From: Cinnamomum chago
Lineage: Eukaryota; Streptophyta; Magnoliopsida; Laurales; Lauraceae
Assembly (NCBI GenBank): GCA_038049695.1
Contig: CP142460.1
Location: 36,180,001-36,244,000 of the forward strand
Reading direction: 5' to 3'
DNA: 64,000 nt
Within the stretch, counting starts at the first letter, position 1, and the number at the start of each line of letters is the position of its first letter. Below the pieces are notes generated by a model, which worked only from the letters and a program-made list of their open reading frames with translations, ran no database searches and had not been told where the DNA came from. Of the stretch, positions 36,001-48,297 are shown piece after piece. A program made the translations under genes and the position numbers.

Positions 36001-36896
36001 AGTAAATGCCTGACACCCACTCTGAACTAATCTGCTCGCCTTCAAGACTGAAATAAACCCTGCCTGAGATTTTCTCCTGTTCCCCTGAAATATCAATTCT
36101 GCCTGTGGTCCTTGGAATCTGAATGTGATGGTCTTACTAAAACAATCCATGGTGGCATGATATGCTTCTAACCAATCCATGCCTAATATGACATCAAAAT
36201 CATGCATGTCCAAAACTATAAGGTTGGCCGGTAAATTAACATCTCCTAACCACACTGTACAACTAGGGTAATGGTTTCTACACACAACTTGTTTCCCTAC
36301 TGGAGTGGTCACTACTAAAATGTAATCCAACTCACTACATGGTGCATCAATCAACTTAGCAAAACTAGGAGATGCAAAGGAATGTGTGGATCCAGGATCA
36401 AATAAAATCTGGGCTTCTATCCCACAGACAAGGAGTTTACCTTCTACCACGTCTCCTGCAGCTTCAGCATCTGCACGGTTGAGATAGTACAAACGTCCAT
36501 GCATCTGTAGTCTGTTTGGTACTTGGTTCTGCCTTCCTTGGCCATGCCTATTCTGCTGTGGAGCACGAGCATTCTGATTCTGTGCTGGTTGCCTAGCCTG
36601 CTGCTGTTGCTGCTGAGGTGGTCTGACTTGATTCTGAACTAGTGCTTGGTTCTGAGGAGCTACTTCTCTCTGCTGCTGGTTTCTGTTCCCTTGATTCTGA
36701 AGTAGTGGGCAATCCTTGATTGCATGGTTCATAGCCCCACACTTGAAACAGGCACCCATAGCCTTACGACATTCGTGGGTTTCATGATTCTTGCCACAAT
36801 GTCCACACCCTTGCCTCACTTGAGCTTGCTCTTGCCTTGGCTTCTTGCCCTGCTGTTGCCTCTGATTCTGCTGCTGATACTGCTGCTTCCTGTCCT
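33058..36896 (-). pseudogene. gag-pol: M gag-pol, downstream part (zinc knuckle to chromodomain)
   Basis: Continues the M gag after the P insertion. Order on the minus strand: two CCHC-type zinc knuckles (about 36813-36714), aspartic protease (DPGSTHS, about 36400), reverse transcriptase with the FIDD form of the YxDD box (about 35390), RNase H (TDAS, about 34950), integrase with HHCC and DDE regions (about 34330-33770) and a C-terminal chromodomain-like stretch (to 33058). Nonsense codons interrupt it at 35790-35788, 34734-34732 and 34257-34255; each is a single-base change from the sense codon in P (Q, Q and W). One integrase zinc-finger cysteine is tyrosine here (RYLTCQ against RCLTCQ). 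Confidence 0.93.
36892..36896. repeat. Target duplication gtcct, left of P
   Basis: Identical to 47312-47316. Removing P and one copy rejoins M's gag in frame. Confidence 0.93.
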
Positions 36897-38107
36897 TGTT
36901 AAACCCCGACCCAGACCAAGTCGATTTGTGTGCGATTAGTGTGTGTTAAGTCCTAAGTGAGTTTAGTGATTGTTGGGTTAGAAATGATTAGTTTAGTCTT
37001 GGACATAGCTTTGGGAAATTTGAGAACGTTTAGTATTAATTAGACACACTCAGGAAGGCCTGAGTGCACGCGTAAGCTTGGGAAGATCGTATCGGTTTTC
37101 GTGTGAGTGTGATTTTGATTTCATTTGAATGATCTTTTTATGTGTTACAACTTTCGTTTTAAGGCCATTCGTGTTTGAAGCCCAAAAACCCATGTTTGGC
37201 CCAGAGGGGGTAAAATTGCCTTTTATGCACAAATCTGGACACAATTTTCGAGACCTCAAAACCATGTCAAAAATATACTTTTTGGAAACTAGATATTTCG
37301 ACGATCATTTTATCCTTCTTCGTCGAAGTCATCCGAGGCCCGCAAGATCGTGGTTGAGTCACTTCAAGATTCAAGTCAATGGGACCCATTTCCATAGCTT
37401 AAGTCCCTTCTCCCTCTCATTTCATTCATTTCCCCATTCTCTGCAATTTTTCTGAAGTTAGGGCAAGGAAACCCTTTCTTTCTTCTTCTCCATTCCCTTG
37501 CATGCTTTGGTTAGAGAACTCCAAATAGAATTCCAAGTTCTTCACCTTCTTCCTTCCCTTGCAAGCTCTCTATCCATACAAGTTCTTGGAGCTTCTTTTG
37601 GGACAAGCTCTACATTTCCTCTCTTCTTTCTTGTTTGGCCATTGTTAGGTAAGAGCTTCAAGCCATGTTTTCCATAAAGTCTTTTTAGCTCCTTAAGATT
37701 GTGTTTTCTTGTTTACAAACCCTTTTGTTAAAATGGGTTCTTTGTTTCCATTTTTGAGTGAGTTTGTGTGTTTCTCTTGGGTTTTTCTTGTAGTGCTTGA
37801 TAGCTTGAGTGAAGTGCTTGGAGGAGTATATTTAGCATTTGGGCAAGGCAAGTGATCTCTATAGGAATGATGCATGTGTATTTGGATTTCATTGTATTTT
37901 AGAAATTGTGCATTTATCTTGTTTATAAGCTCCATGGTTATGTTTTCATTTGATTTGGATGTGAAATGGTGATAAATGAACCCTTGGTGAGCATGAAGGC
38001 TCAAGGGATGATATGTGGTTGATGGATGAGAAGAATGAGAAGAATGTAGTGAAAGATGTGCAAATGAAAGGAGATTTCCGCACTCAGCGAGCTCAGGCAG
38101 CAGCCTG

Positions 38108-38320
38108 TTCGCTCGAGCGACCCCTGGGTCCGCTCGAGCGAACAAGCCACTGTCTGCTATGGAACGAGGCAGTGAGTCGTTCGTTCGAACGCATTTTATT
38201 ATTCGCTCGAGCCAACATTCGCTCGAGCGAACTGTCTACGCCTTGTAAGGTCCGCTCGAGCGAACTGTCTCGCTCGAGCGAAGTGTCATCAACGCGTCAG
38301 GTTCGCTCGAACGAACCTGC
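38108..38320. repeat. CTCGAG palindrome cluster in P 5' LTR
   Basis: Seven to eight units: ttcgctcgagcga (38108), ccgctcgagcgaa (38130), cgttcgttcgaacg (about 38167), attcgctcgagcc (38201), ttcgctcgagcgaa (38218), ccgctcgagcgaa (38251), tcgctcgagcgaa (38268) and ggttcgctcgaacgaacc (38300). The same units are in the 3' LTR at 45740-45953. Confidence 0.9.
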
Positions 38321-38974
38321 CAGATTCAGGAAGATGAGTTTTTCCATTTTGTGTGTTTTCTTGAGGGTTGAAAACTAGACTATGTTAAGGGTCTTAACTT
38401 GACATTGTGTAAATGGAACCTTGAAATGAAACCCAACTTCGGGGACACCAATTCTCGTATTTTCTGACGTTTGGGGTTTCAATTACACAAAGGTCAATTA
38501 GTAGCCTTAGCACATGCTTGTCAGATTTTGTATTTGAACTTCCGTCTTGGTACGATGAGTATAAACGTGCACTTGTTTTGAGTTTCAAGTATAAGCTTGT
38601 TTTGAAGTTTTGTTTCAAGAAAAAGGGGATCACTTCCTAAGCGTGTTATGCATAATTATTATGCCTCTTGCTAGTCGTGTTCGTCGTGTTTTGATAAGTG
38701 ATTTCCCCCTTTTTTTATCTCGACATGCTTTGATCGTGTTTCACGTGTTTTGTGCATTCATGAATTAAGTAAACACCACTGAGCTTAGACTGCCCTTTCG
38801 GTTTGATCCACTGTCTGGGGGTCTTTAAACATGTGGACTGTCTGCAGACTGGTCGTGTATTTATTACACATCGTGCGTGTCCGGTTCTGCGGCCGGAACT
38901 CCCGTCTTTGTGGGAAATCGTGTCGTGCTTATATTATGTATATCGTGCTTGTCGTGCGTGCTTGCTCTTTTCAT

Positions 38975-38983
38975 TATATAAAT
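38975..38983 (+). promoter_or_regulatory. Probable TATA box of P 5' LTR
   Basis: tatataaat in an otherwise mixed-composition stretch about 700 bp before the LTR end; conserved at 46609-46617 in the 3' LTR and, on the minus strand, in both LTRs of M. Confidence 0.55.
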
Positions 38984-39681
38984 GATAGAGAAAGGATGGG
39001 CTCTTTGTGGATTGTAACTATTCATGATATATTATGTACTCATGCTAGTTTGTTTTGGTATCTCAGCTTTGATAGTATTTCATACCAAAGATTTGCTTAC
39101 ATGTTTTCTCTAAATGTTATTGTTCATGTTCATGCCTACATTGATTACCTGCCAAACCGTCGTGTTTGACCCTTGTTTATTGGTGCCCAGGTGCAGGAGA
39201 CGTTGCCTTTGAGGAGGAGCGTCAGGAGGAGGCTTGTGAGCCAACTCCCGTGAGAGAGTGGCAGCCCGACGATGTCATTTAGACGTCGGTCTGGTTCTCG
39301 AGTTTCGTCACCTTTAGTCTTGGGGTTTCTCTTGGTTATTTTGAGATTGTATTGACCTTTATTGGTCTCTTATGGGTTGTACTAAACTTAACTTACTTTC
39401 GTGTTAAACTTATAACTTGAACTATATTTGGGAATGCCATCATAACTCTTTTCTTTGATGCTATGTCTTGTTATTAAATGTTATAGCACTTAAAGATTTG
39501 ATTGTGCTTATCGTGATGTGTTTTGCTACACGCTTCCGCAATCGTGTACGTGTGAGTCAGATTCCGCGTGTCTTTGGTAATCCTCACCGCGGGAACCTGT
39601 GGGAAAATAATGAACCATTGTGCATAAACATCATCACTAACGTCGCGAGCCCGGGGATCCGTTCTGGGGTCGCGACAGGAC

Positions 39682-39693
39682 TGGTATCAGAGC
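39682..39693 (+). promoter_or_regulatory. Primer-binding site of P (initiator Met-tRNA)
   Basis: tggtatcagagc, complementary to the 3' end of plant initiator Met-tRNA, 4 bases after the 5' LTR. It is the site where minus-strand DNA synthesis starts in this retroelement class. Confidence 0.9.
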
Positions 39694-39838
39694 GAGACAT
39701 GTTTCAGGCACTTAAAAGAAACTAGAAAGGTCTTAGGAACGTGGCGAGGATTCGTGAGTTCGATAGATTCGTTCGTATAGGATCTTAGAAACCCTTGTAC
39801 CATGATTATTGTGTTCTAACTCTTTGTTCTACAGCAAT

Positions 39839-42800
39839 ATGCCTCCAAGAAAAGCTCCAAATCATCATGCTTCAGGCAGTAACCAGAATGAGTCAGATGC
39901 ATCTGAGACACCGACAGCCACACAGTTTCAGGAACTTATGCAAGCCATGATAGCACAGCAAAGGCAGGCTAATGAGAACCAAGCAATATTTCAAGAGCAG
40001 TTGGCCAAGAAAGATGACGAGATGGCACAAGTTCAAAGGCAGTTATTGGAAGTCCTTCAGAACAGGAATGCAGCACCACCCGCAGGTCCACAGATTGTGA
40101 TACAGAATAGGGATCCTGACCCTAATGCTTTGTTTGAGAAGTTTAGGAAGAGAGCGCCCAAAGAATTTTCGGGCAATGAAGACCCGCTAGTGGCAGATGA
40201 CTGGCTAGTCAATACGGAGAAGATCTTTGATGTCTTCATGTGCACGGGTATACAGAAGGTCAACCTCACAGCTTCATTATTTTATGGGCTCGCAGATAGG
40301 TGGTGGCAAACAGTCAAGGATCCTTATGCAGTGATGGCAGATGATGAGGCATGGGCAGCATTCAAGATACAGTTTCAAGACAAGTACATTCCCTCTCATG
40401 TCAAGAGGCAGAAGGCTATTGAGTTTCAGCAACTCAAGCAGGGTAGCATGACGGTTTTGGACTATGTCACCAAGTTTGAGAGACTAGCTAGATATGCTAC
40501 CGAGTTGATTGATACAGAACGGAAGAAGATCACTAAGTTCTTGGAAGGGTTGAACCCCATCATCATGAGGGATGTCATAGGAGTAGTTCCTCCAGCTACA
40601 TATGATGAGGCAGTCAAGCGGGCTTATACTTTTGAGGATATTAACAATATGATTGTTCAGGACAGGAAGCAGCAATATCAGCAGCAAAATCAGAGGCAAT
40701 AGCAGGGCAAGAAGCCAAGGCAAGAGCAAGGTCATGTGAGGCAGGGTTGTGGCCATTGTGGCAAGAATCATGAGACACACGAATGTCGTAAGGCCATGGG
40801 TGCCTGTTTCAAGTGTGGGGCTATGAACCATTCTATCAAAGATTGCCCATTACTTCAGAATCAAGGGAACAGAAACCAACAGCAGAGACAAGTAGCTCCT
40901 CAGAATCAAGCACCAGTTCAGAATCAGATGAGACCACCTCAGCAGCAGCAGCAGGCTAGGCCACCAGTCCAGAATCAGAATGCTCGTCCTCCACAGCAGA
41001 ACAGACAAGGCCAGGGAAGGCAGAACCAAGTACCGAACAGACTACAGATGCATGGACGTTTGTACTATCTCAACCGTGCAGACGCTGAAGCTGCAGGAGA
41101 CGTGGTAGAAGGTAAACTTCTTGTTTGTAGGGTAGAAGCCCAGATTTTGTTTGATCCTGGATCCACGCATTCCTTTACATCTCCTAGTTTTGCTAAGTTG
41201 ATTGATGCACCATGTAGTGAATTGGATTACATTTTGGTAGTGACCACTCCAGTAGGGAAACAAGTTGTGTGTAGAAACCATTACCCTAGTTGTACAGTTT
41301 TATTAGGAGATGTTAATCTACCGGCCAACCTCATAGTTTTGGACATGCATGATTTTGATGTCATTTTAGGCATGGATTGGTTAGAAGCATATCATGCCAC
41401 CATGGATTGTTTTAGTAAGACCATCACATTCAGATTCCAAGGACCACAGGCAGAGTTGATATTTCAGGGGAACAGGAGGAAATCTCAGGCAGGGTTTATT
41501 TCAGTGTTGAAGGCAAGCAGATTAGTGCAGAGTGGGTGTCAGGCATTTATTGCGTTTATCACGAAGGATAAACAGTCCCAAGGGGTGGAGGATATCCCCA
41601 TTGTGTGTGAATTTCCGGATGTTTTTCCAGAAGAAATCCCGGGTTTACCACCAATTAGAGAAGTTGAGTTTACAATTGAACTCCTTCCAGGGACAGCTCC
41701 GATCTTGATTGCACCATATAGGATGGCTCCAGCAGAAATGGGTGAGCTAAAGCTCCAATTGCAGGATTTGTTAAGCAAAGGTTTTATTAGGCCAAGTGTT
41801 TCACCGTGGGGAGCACCGGTGTTATTTGTGAAGAAGAAGGATGGAAGCTTGAGAATGTGCTAGACTACAAGAAGTTGAACCATGTGACAGTGAAGAACAA
41901 GTACCCTTTGCCAAGGATAGACGAATTGTTTGACCAATTGCAAGGAGTAGCCTATTTTTCCAAGATAGACTTGAGGTCAGGGTACCATCAGTTGAGAGTT
42001 AGAGACTCAGATGTTCAGAAGACAGCCTTTAGAACAAGATATGGGCACTATGAGTTCTTAGTGATGCCCTTTGGTTTGACGAATGCACCAGCAGTCTTTA
42101 TGGCTTTGATGAACAAGGTCTTTGCACCATATTTGGATCACTCTACAGTAGTGTTCATTGATGATGTCCTTGTATATTCCAAGAGTAAGAAGGAGCATGA
42201 AGAACATTTGAGGACAGCGTTGCAGCTCTTGAGAGACAATCAGTTATATGCGAAACTCAGTAAGTGCGAATTCTGGTTAGAGCAAGTTGCTTTTCTAGGC
42301 CACATCATCTCCAGAGAAGGTTTAGCAGTTGACCCAGCGAAGATAGAGGCAGTTGTTAGTTGGGTGAGGCCAAGCAATGTGACAGAAATTAGAAGCTTCT
42401 TGGGGTTAGCAGGCTACTACAGAAGATTTGTCCAAGGTTTTTCGTCCATCGCAGCCCCTTTGACAAAATTGACTAGGAAGAATGTTCCATTTGTGTGGAC
42501 TGATCAGTGTGAAACCAGTTTTCAGGAGTTGAAAGGAAGGTTAACTACAGCCCCAATCCTTACATTACCCTCGAGCAACGGCGGATTTATTGTTTATACA
42601 GATGCTTCGAATGTGGGACTAGGTTGTGTATTGATGCAAGATGGCAAGGTGATTGCTTATGGCTCGAGACAGCTGAAGGACCATGAGAAGAATTATGCGA
42701 CTCACGACTTGGAGTTGGCAGCAGTTGTTTTCGCATTGAAGATGTGGAGACACTACCTCTACGGAGAGAAGTTTGAGGTCCATTCAGATCACAGAAGTTT

Positions 42801-44493
42801 GCAATATTTGTTCTCTCAGAAGGATTTGAACATGAGGCAGAGAAGGTGGATGGAATATATCAAAGATTATGACTTTCCAATCAAGTATCATCCAGGCAAA
42901 GTGAATGTGGTAGCTGATGCTTTGAGTAGGAAATCAGTAGTCATGGCTAATTTGAGAGGAATGGGTGTCTTACAGCAGTTTGAAGAGTTGGGTGTAGAAG
43001 TGCAAACCCTTAGATTGGGTGCGATGTTAGCGAACATGACAGTTTCAGAACCTACCTTCATCCAGAAGATTAAGGAAAATCAGTTGCAAGACCCAGACTT
43101 GGCCAAGATAGTAGAAGTTATTGCAGAACGCCCCGATTTCAAGATGGTGAATGGAATCTTGTATTTCCGTGACCGGTTGTGTGTGCCGAATGTGGATGAT
43201 TTGAAGAATGAGATAATGAACGAAGCTCACAACACGAGATATTCTATGCATCCGGGTAGCACGAAGATGTACCACAATTTGAAGAATAGATTTTGGTGGA
43301 ACAATATGAAGAGAGAGATAGCAGCTTTTGTGTCTCGTTGTCTAACTTGTCAGTTGATCAAGGCAGAGCATCAGAAGCCTCCAGGTTTGTTACAGCCTTT
43401 GGAAATTTCAGAGTGGAAATGGGAGCACATTACCATGGATTTCGTCTCCGGTTTGCCTAATACTAAGAAGGGAAATAATGCAATTTGGATCATTGTAGAT
43501 CGTCTGACAAAGTCTGCTCACTTCATTCCGATGAAGACAGGGAACATGATGCATATGGCACCATTGACGAAGTTATTTGTTGATGAGATTGTTAGTAAGC
43601 ATGGTCAACCCGTCTCCATTACTTCAGATAGAGACAGTAGATTTGTTTCAAAGTTTTGGAAAACTCTTCATGAGTCGATGGGTACCAAGCTCCAGTTCAG
43701 CACAGCTTATCATCCTCAGACCGATGGTCAGTCAGAAAGGACGATACAGACTCTCGAAGACATGTTGCGTGCTTGTGTATTGGATTTCAAGGTTCAGTGG
43801 GATGAATGCCTACCGCTTTGTGAATTTGCCTATAACAATAGTTACCACTCTAGCATCGGTATGGCACCTTTCGAGGCACTCTATGGTAGAAGATGCAGAA
43901 CTCCGGTTTGCTGGGAAGAAGTCGGTGAACGTAGTTTCCATGGACCGACGATAGTTGGAGAGACAAGTGACAAAGTCAAGTTGATTCAGGAAAGGTTGAA
44001 GATCGCCCGAAGTAGGCAGAAGAGTTATGCAGATACTCGCCGAAGAGAATTGCAGTTTCAGGTGGGTGACAAGGTGTTTTTGAAAGTCTCACCAACTAGG
44101 GGAACTTTGAGGTTTGGACAGAAGGGCAAATTGTCTAGAAGGTTTATTGGTCCATATGAGATTTTGAGCAAGATTGGAGATGTTGCTTATAGAGTTGCGT
44201 TACCGCCGGAATTCTCCGGGGTACACAATGTTTTTCATGTTTCTATGCTCAAGAAGTATGTCTCTAGTCCTGCACACATTCTACAACATGAACCTTTAGA
44301 AATTCGGGAAGATGCCTCGTATGTGGAAAGACCGATCAAGATCATTGACACCAAAGAGCAAGAATTGAGAAACCGGACTATTCATTGGGTCAAGGTACTT
44401 TGGGAAAATCACGAACCAGAGGAAGCCACCTGGGAATTGAAAGGGCAAGTGCAAAGGAAGTATCCACAGCTTTTACCAGAGGTAATTGTTTGA
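39839..44493 (+). pseudogene. gag-pol: P gag-pol polyprotein, broken by one stop and one frameshift
   Basis: The start is ATG 39839 (MPPRKAPNHH). Order: capsid region (AAFKIQFQDKYIPSHVKRQK, about 40350), zinc knuckles (about 40745-40850), protease DPGSTHS (41153), reverse transcriptase ([17 protein letters not shown] at 42154-42165), RNase H (TDAS, 42598), integrase (HHCC about 43225-43355, RCLTCQ; catalytic D in TMDFVSG, D in SDRDSR, E in QSERTIQ) and chromodomain-like C-terminus (RPIKII...EEATWE, to 44493). Lesions: TAG at 40700-40702 where M has CAG, and a one-base loss at about 41861 between protease and reverse transcriptase, which shifts the frame. All catalytic motifs are otherwise present. 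The chromodomain class is known to favour heterochromatin as target. Confidence 0.95.
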
Positions 44494-44515
44494 TTTATTT
44501 GGTGGACCAAATATC

Positions 44516-44530
44516 CTAAGGGGTGGAGGA
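44516..44530 (+). promoter_or_regulatory. Polypurine tract of P
   Basis: ctaaggggtggagga directly before the 3' LTR at 44531. Confidence 0.78.
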
Positions 44531-47311
44531 TGTTAAACCCCGACCCAGACCAAGTCGATTTGTGTGCGATTAGTGTGTGTTAAGTCCTAAGTGAGTTTAG
44601 TGATTGTTGGGTTAGAAATGATTAGTTTAGTCTTGGACATAGCTTTGGGAAATTTGAGAACGTTTAGTATTAATTAGACACACTCAGGAAGGCCTGAGTG
44701 CACGCGTAAGCTTGGGAAGATCGTATCGGTTTTCGTGTGAGTGTGATTTTGATTTCATTTGAATGATCTTTTTATGTGTTACAACTTTCGTTTTAAGGCC
44801 ATTCGTGTTTGAAGCCCAAAAACCCATGTTTTGGCCCAGAGGGGGTAAAATTGCCTTTTATGCACAAATCTGGACACAATTTTCGAGACCTCAAAACCAT
44901 GTCAAAAATATACTTTTTGGAAACTAGATATTTCGACGATCATTTTATCCTTCTTCGTCGAAGTCATCCGAGGCCCGCAAGATCGTGGTTGAGTCACTTC
45001 AAGATTCAAGTCAATGGGACCCATTTCCATAGCTTAAGTCCCTTCTCCCTCTCATTTCATTCATTTCCCCATTCTCTGCAATTTTTCTGAAGTTAGGGCA
45101 AGGAAACCCTTTCTTTCTTCTTCTCCATTCCCTTGCATGCTTTGGTTAGAGAACTCCAAATAGAATTCCAAGTTCTTCACCTTCTTCCTTCCCTTGCAAG
45201 CTCTCTATCCATACAAGTTCTTGGAGCTTCTTTTGGGACAAGCTCTACATTTCCTCTCTTCTTTCTTGTTTGGCCATTGTTAGGTAAGAGCTTCAAGCCA
45301 TGTTTTCCATAAAGTCTTTTTAGCTCCTTAAGATTGTGTTTTCTTGTTTACAAACCCTTTTGTTAAAATGGGTTCTTTGTTTCCATTTTTGAGTGAGTTT
45401 GTGTGTTTCTCTTGGGTTTTTCTTGTAGTGCTTGATAGCTTGAGTGAAGTGCTTGGAGGAGTATATTTAGCATTTGGGCAAGGCAAGTGATCTCTATAGG
45501 AATGATGCATGTGTATTTGGATTTCATTGTATTTTAGAAATTGTGCATTTATCTTGTTTATAAGCTCCATGGTTATGTTTTCATTTGATTTGGATGTGAA
45601 ATGGTGATAAATGAACCCTTGGTGAGCATGAAGGCTCAAGGGATGATATGTGGTTGATGGATGAGAAGAATGAGAAGAATGTAGTGAAAGATGTGCAAAT
45701 GAAAGGAGATTTCCGCACTCAGCGAGCTCAGGCAGCAGCCTGTTCGCTCGAGCGACCCCTGGGTCCGCTCGAGCGAACAAGCCACTGTCTGCTATGGAAC
45801 GAGGCAGTGAGTCGTTCGTTCGAACGCATTTTATTATTCGCTCGAGCCAACATTCGCTCGAGCGAACTGTCTACTCCTTGTAAGGTCCGCTCGAGCGAAC
45901 TGTCTCGCTCGAGCGAAGTGTCATCAACGCGTCAGGTTCGCTCGAACGAACCTGCCAGATTCAGGAAGATGAGTTTTTCCATTTTGTGTGTTTTCTTGAG
46001 GGTTGAAAACTAGACTATGTTAAGGGTCTTAACTTGACATTGTGTAAATGGAACCTTGAAATGAAACCCAACTTCGGGGACACCAATTCTCGTATTTTCT
46101 GACGTTTGGGGTTTCAATTACACAAAGGTCAATTAGTAGCCTTAGCACATGCTTGTCAGATTTTGTATTTGAACTTCCGTCTTGGTACGATGAGTATAAA
46201 CGTGCACTTGTTTTGAGTTTCAAGTATAAGCTTGTTTTGAAGTTTTGTTTCAAGAAAAAGGGGATCACTTCCTAAGCGTGTTATGTATAATTATTATGCC
46301 TCTTGCTAGTCGTGTTCGTCGTGTTTTGATAAGTGATTTCCCCCTTTTTTATCTCGACATGCTTTGATCGTGTTTCACGTGTTTTGTGCATTCATGAATT
46401 AAGTAAAAACCACTGAGCTTAGACTGCCCTTTCGGTTTGATCCACTGTCTGGGGGTCTTTAAACATGTGGACTGTCTGCAGACTGGTCGTGTATTTATTA
46501 CACATCGTGCGTGTCCGGTTCCGCGGCCGGAATTCCCGTCTTTGTGGGAAATCGTGTCGTGCTTATATTATGTATATCGTGCTTGTCGTGCGTGCTTGCT
46601 CTTTTCATTATATAAATGATAGAGAAAGGATGGGCTCTTTGTGGATTGTAACTATTCATGATATATTATGTAGTCATGCTAGTTTGTTTTGGTATCTCAG
46701 CTTTGATAGTATTTCATACCAAAGATTTGCTTACATGTTTTCTCTAAATGTTATTGTTCATGTTCATGCCTACATTGATTACCTGCCAAACCGTCGTGTT
46801 TGACCCTTGTTTATTGGTGCCCAGGTGCAGGAGACGTTGCCTTTGAGGAGGAGCGTCAGGAGGAGGCTTGTGAGCCAACTCCCGTGAGAGAGTGGCAGCC
46901 CGACGATGTCATTTAGACGTCGGTCTGGTTCTCGAGTTTCGTCACCTTTAGTCTTGGGGTTTCTCTTGGTTATTTTGAGATTGTATTGACCTTTATTGGT
47001 CTCTTATGGGTTGTACTAAACTTAACTTACTTTCGTGTTAAACTTATAACTTGAACTATATTTGGGAATGCCATGATAACTCTTTTCTTTGATGCTATGT
47101 CTTGTTATTAAATGTTATAGCACTTAAAGATTTGATTGTGCTTATCGTGATGTGTTTTGCTACACGCTTCCGCAATCGTGTACGTGTGAGTCAGATTCCG
47201 CGTGTCTTTGGTAATCCTCACCGCGGGAACCTGTGGGAAAATAATGAACCATTGTGCATAAACATCATCACCAACGTCGCGAGCCCGGGGATCCGTTCTG
47301 GGGTCGCGACA
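44531..47311 (+). repeat. 3' LTR of element P
   Basis: 2781 bp, nearly identical to the 5' LTR. Differences include cgcc/ctcc in the palindrome cluster, ctgcgg/ccgcgg near 46521, and a one-base change in two homopolymer runs. Followed by gtcct (47312-47316). Confidence 0.95.
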
Positions 47312-48136
47312 GTCCTGAACAATCATATTGTTAATATCTTCGAATGTGTATGCCCGCTTGACTGCCTCATCATATGTAGCTGGAGGCACTACTCCTATGA
47401 CATCTCTCATGATGATCGGATTCAACCCTTCCAAGAACTTTGTTATCTTCTTTCTCTCAGTGTCAATCAACTCGGTAGCGTATCTAGCCAATCTTTCAAA
47501 CTTGGTGACGTAGTCTAGCACTGTCATGCTACCTTGCTTGAGTTGCTGAAACTCAATAGCCTTCTGCCTCTTGACATGAGAGGGAATGTATTTATCCTGA
47601 AACTGTATCTTGAATGCTGCCCATGCCTCATCGTCAGCCATCACTGCATATGAGTCCTTGACTGTTTGCCACCACCGGTCTGCAAGCCCCTAGAATAATG
47701 AAGCTGTGAGATTGACCTTTTGTATTCCCGTACACATGAAAACATCGAAGATCTTCTCTGTATTGACTAGCCAGTCATCTTCCACCAATGGGTCTTCATT
47801 GCCCGAAAATTCTTTGGGTGCTCTCTTCCTAAACTTCTCAAATAGAGCATTAGGGTCAGGATCCCTATTCTGAATTACAATCTGTGGACCTGCGGGTCGT
47901 GCTACATTCCTGTTCTGGAGGACTTCCAACAACAGCCTTTGAACTTGTGCCATCTCATCATCCTTCTTAGCCAACTGTTCTTGAAATCTGGCTTGGTTCT
48001 CATTAGCTTGCCTTTGCTGTGCTATCATGGCTTGCATAAGTTCCTGAAACTGTGTGGCTGTAGGTGTCTCAGATGCATCTGACTCATTTTGATTACTGCC
48101 TGAAGCATGATGATTTGGAGCATTTCTTGGAGGCAT
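47312..48136 (-). pseudogene. gag: M gag, upstream part
   Basis: Minus strand from ATG 48136 (MPPRNAPNHH) to the P insertion. The N-terminal part is glutamine-rich and helical (about 48090-47930), then comes the capsid domain (WAAFKIQFQDKYIPSHVKRQ). A nonsense codon at 47692-47690 replaces tyrosine found in P (SLFYG against SLF*G). The reading frame reaches VQD exactly at the gtcct duplication and continues at 36896 with RKQQYQQQN. An open frame that runs on from here into P's LTR is a junction artefact. Confidence 0.93.
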
Positions 48137-48281
48137 ATTGCTGTAAAACAAAGAGTTAGTACACAATAATCATGGTACAAGGGTGTCTAAGATCCTATAC
48201 GAACGAATCTATCGAACTCACGAATCCTCGCCACGTTCCTAAGACCTTTCTAGTTTCTTTTAAGTGCATGAAACATGTCCG

Positions 48282-48293
48282 GCTCTGATACCA
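48282..48293 (-). promoter_or_regulatory. Primer-binding site of M
   Basis: The complement of gctctgatacca, i.e. TGGTATCAGAGC, 4 bases inside the 5' LTR. Same initiator Met-tRNA type as P. Confidence 0.88.
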
Positions 48294-48297
48294 GTCC

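Larger units (their letters stand above)
36897..39677 (+). repeat. 5' LTR of element P
   Basis: Starts TGTTAAACCCCGACCCAG, ends CTGGGGTCGCGACA. It holds the palindrome cluster 38108-38320 and a TATA-like box tatataaat at 38975-38983, so the cluster lies 0.65-0.87 kb upstream of the probable promoter, in U3. Confidence 0.95.
36897..47311 (+). mobile_element. Chromovirus P (Ty3/gypsy, Tekay/Del-type), young, inserted in gag of M
   Basis: 10,415 bp, with LTRs of equal length (2781 bp each, 36897-39677 and 44531-47311) differing by only about 8 substitutions and two single-base indels by my count (about 0.3%). The 5-bp target duplications gtcct are perfect. It has a primer-binding site, gag-pol and polypurine tract in canonical order on the plus strand. 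P belongs to the same family as M (polyproteins about 95% alike by eye), and the insertion is antiparallel to M. Low LTR divergence and only two coding lesions mark it as the most recent LTR element here. Confidence 0.95.

Noticed and set aside
38108..38320. Palindrome cluster as a CRISPR-like array
   Set aside because: Spacing is irregular, units are short and variable, it sits in plant LTRs, and no cas genes exist here.
47108..47644. Long frame running from M gag across 47312 into P's LTR
   Set aside because: It is a chance fusion at an insertion junction and not a gene.
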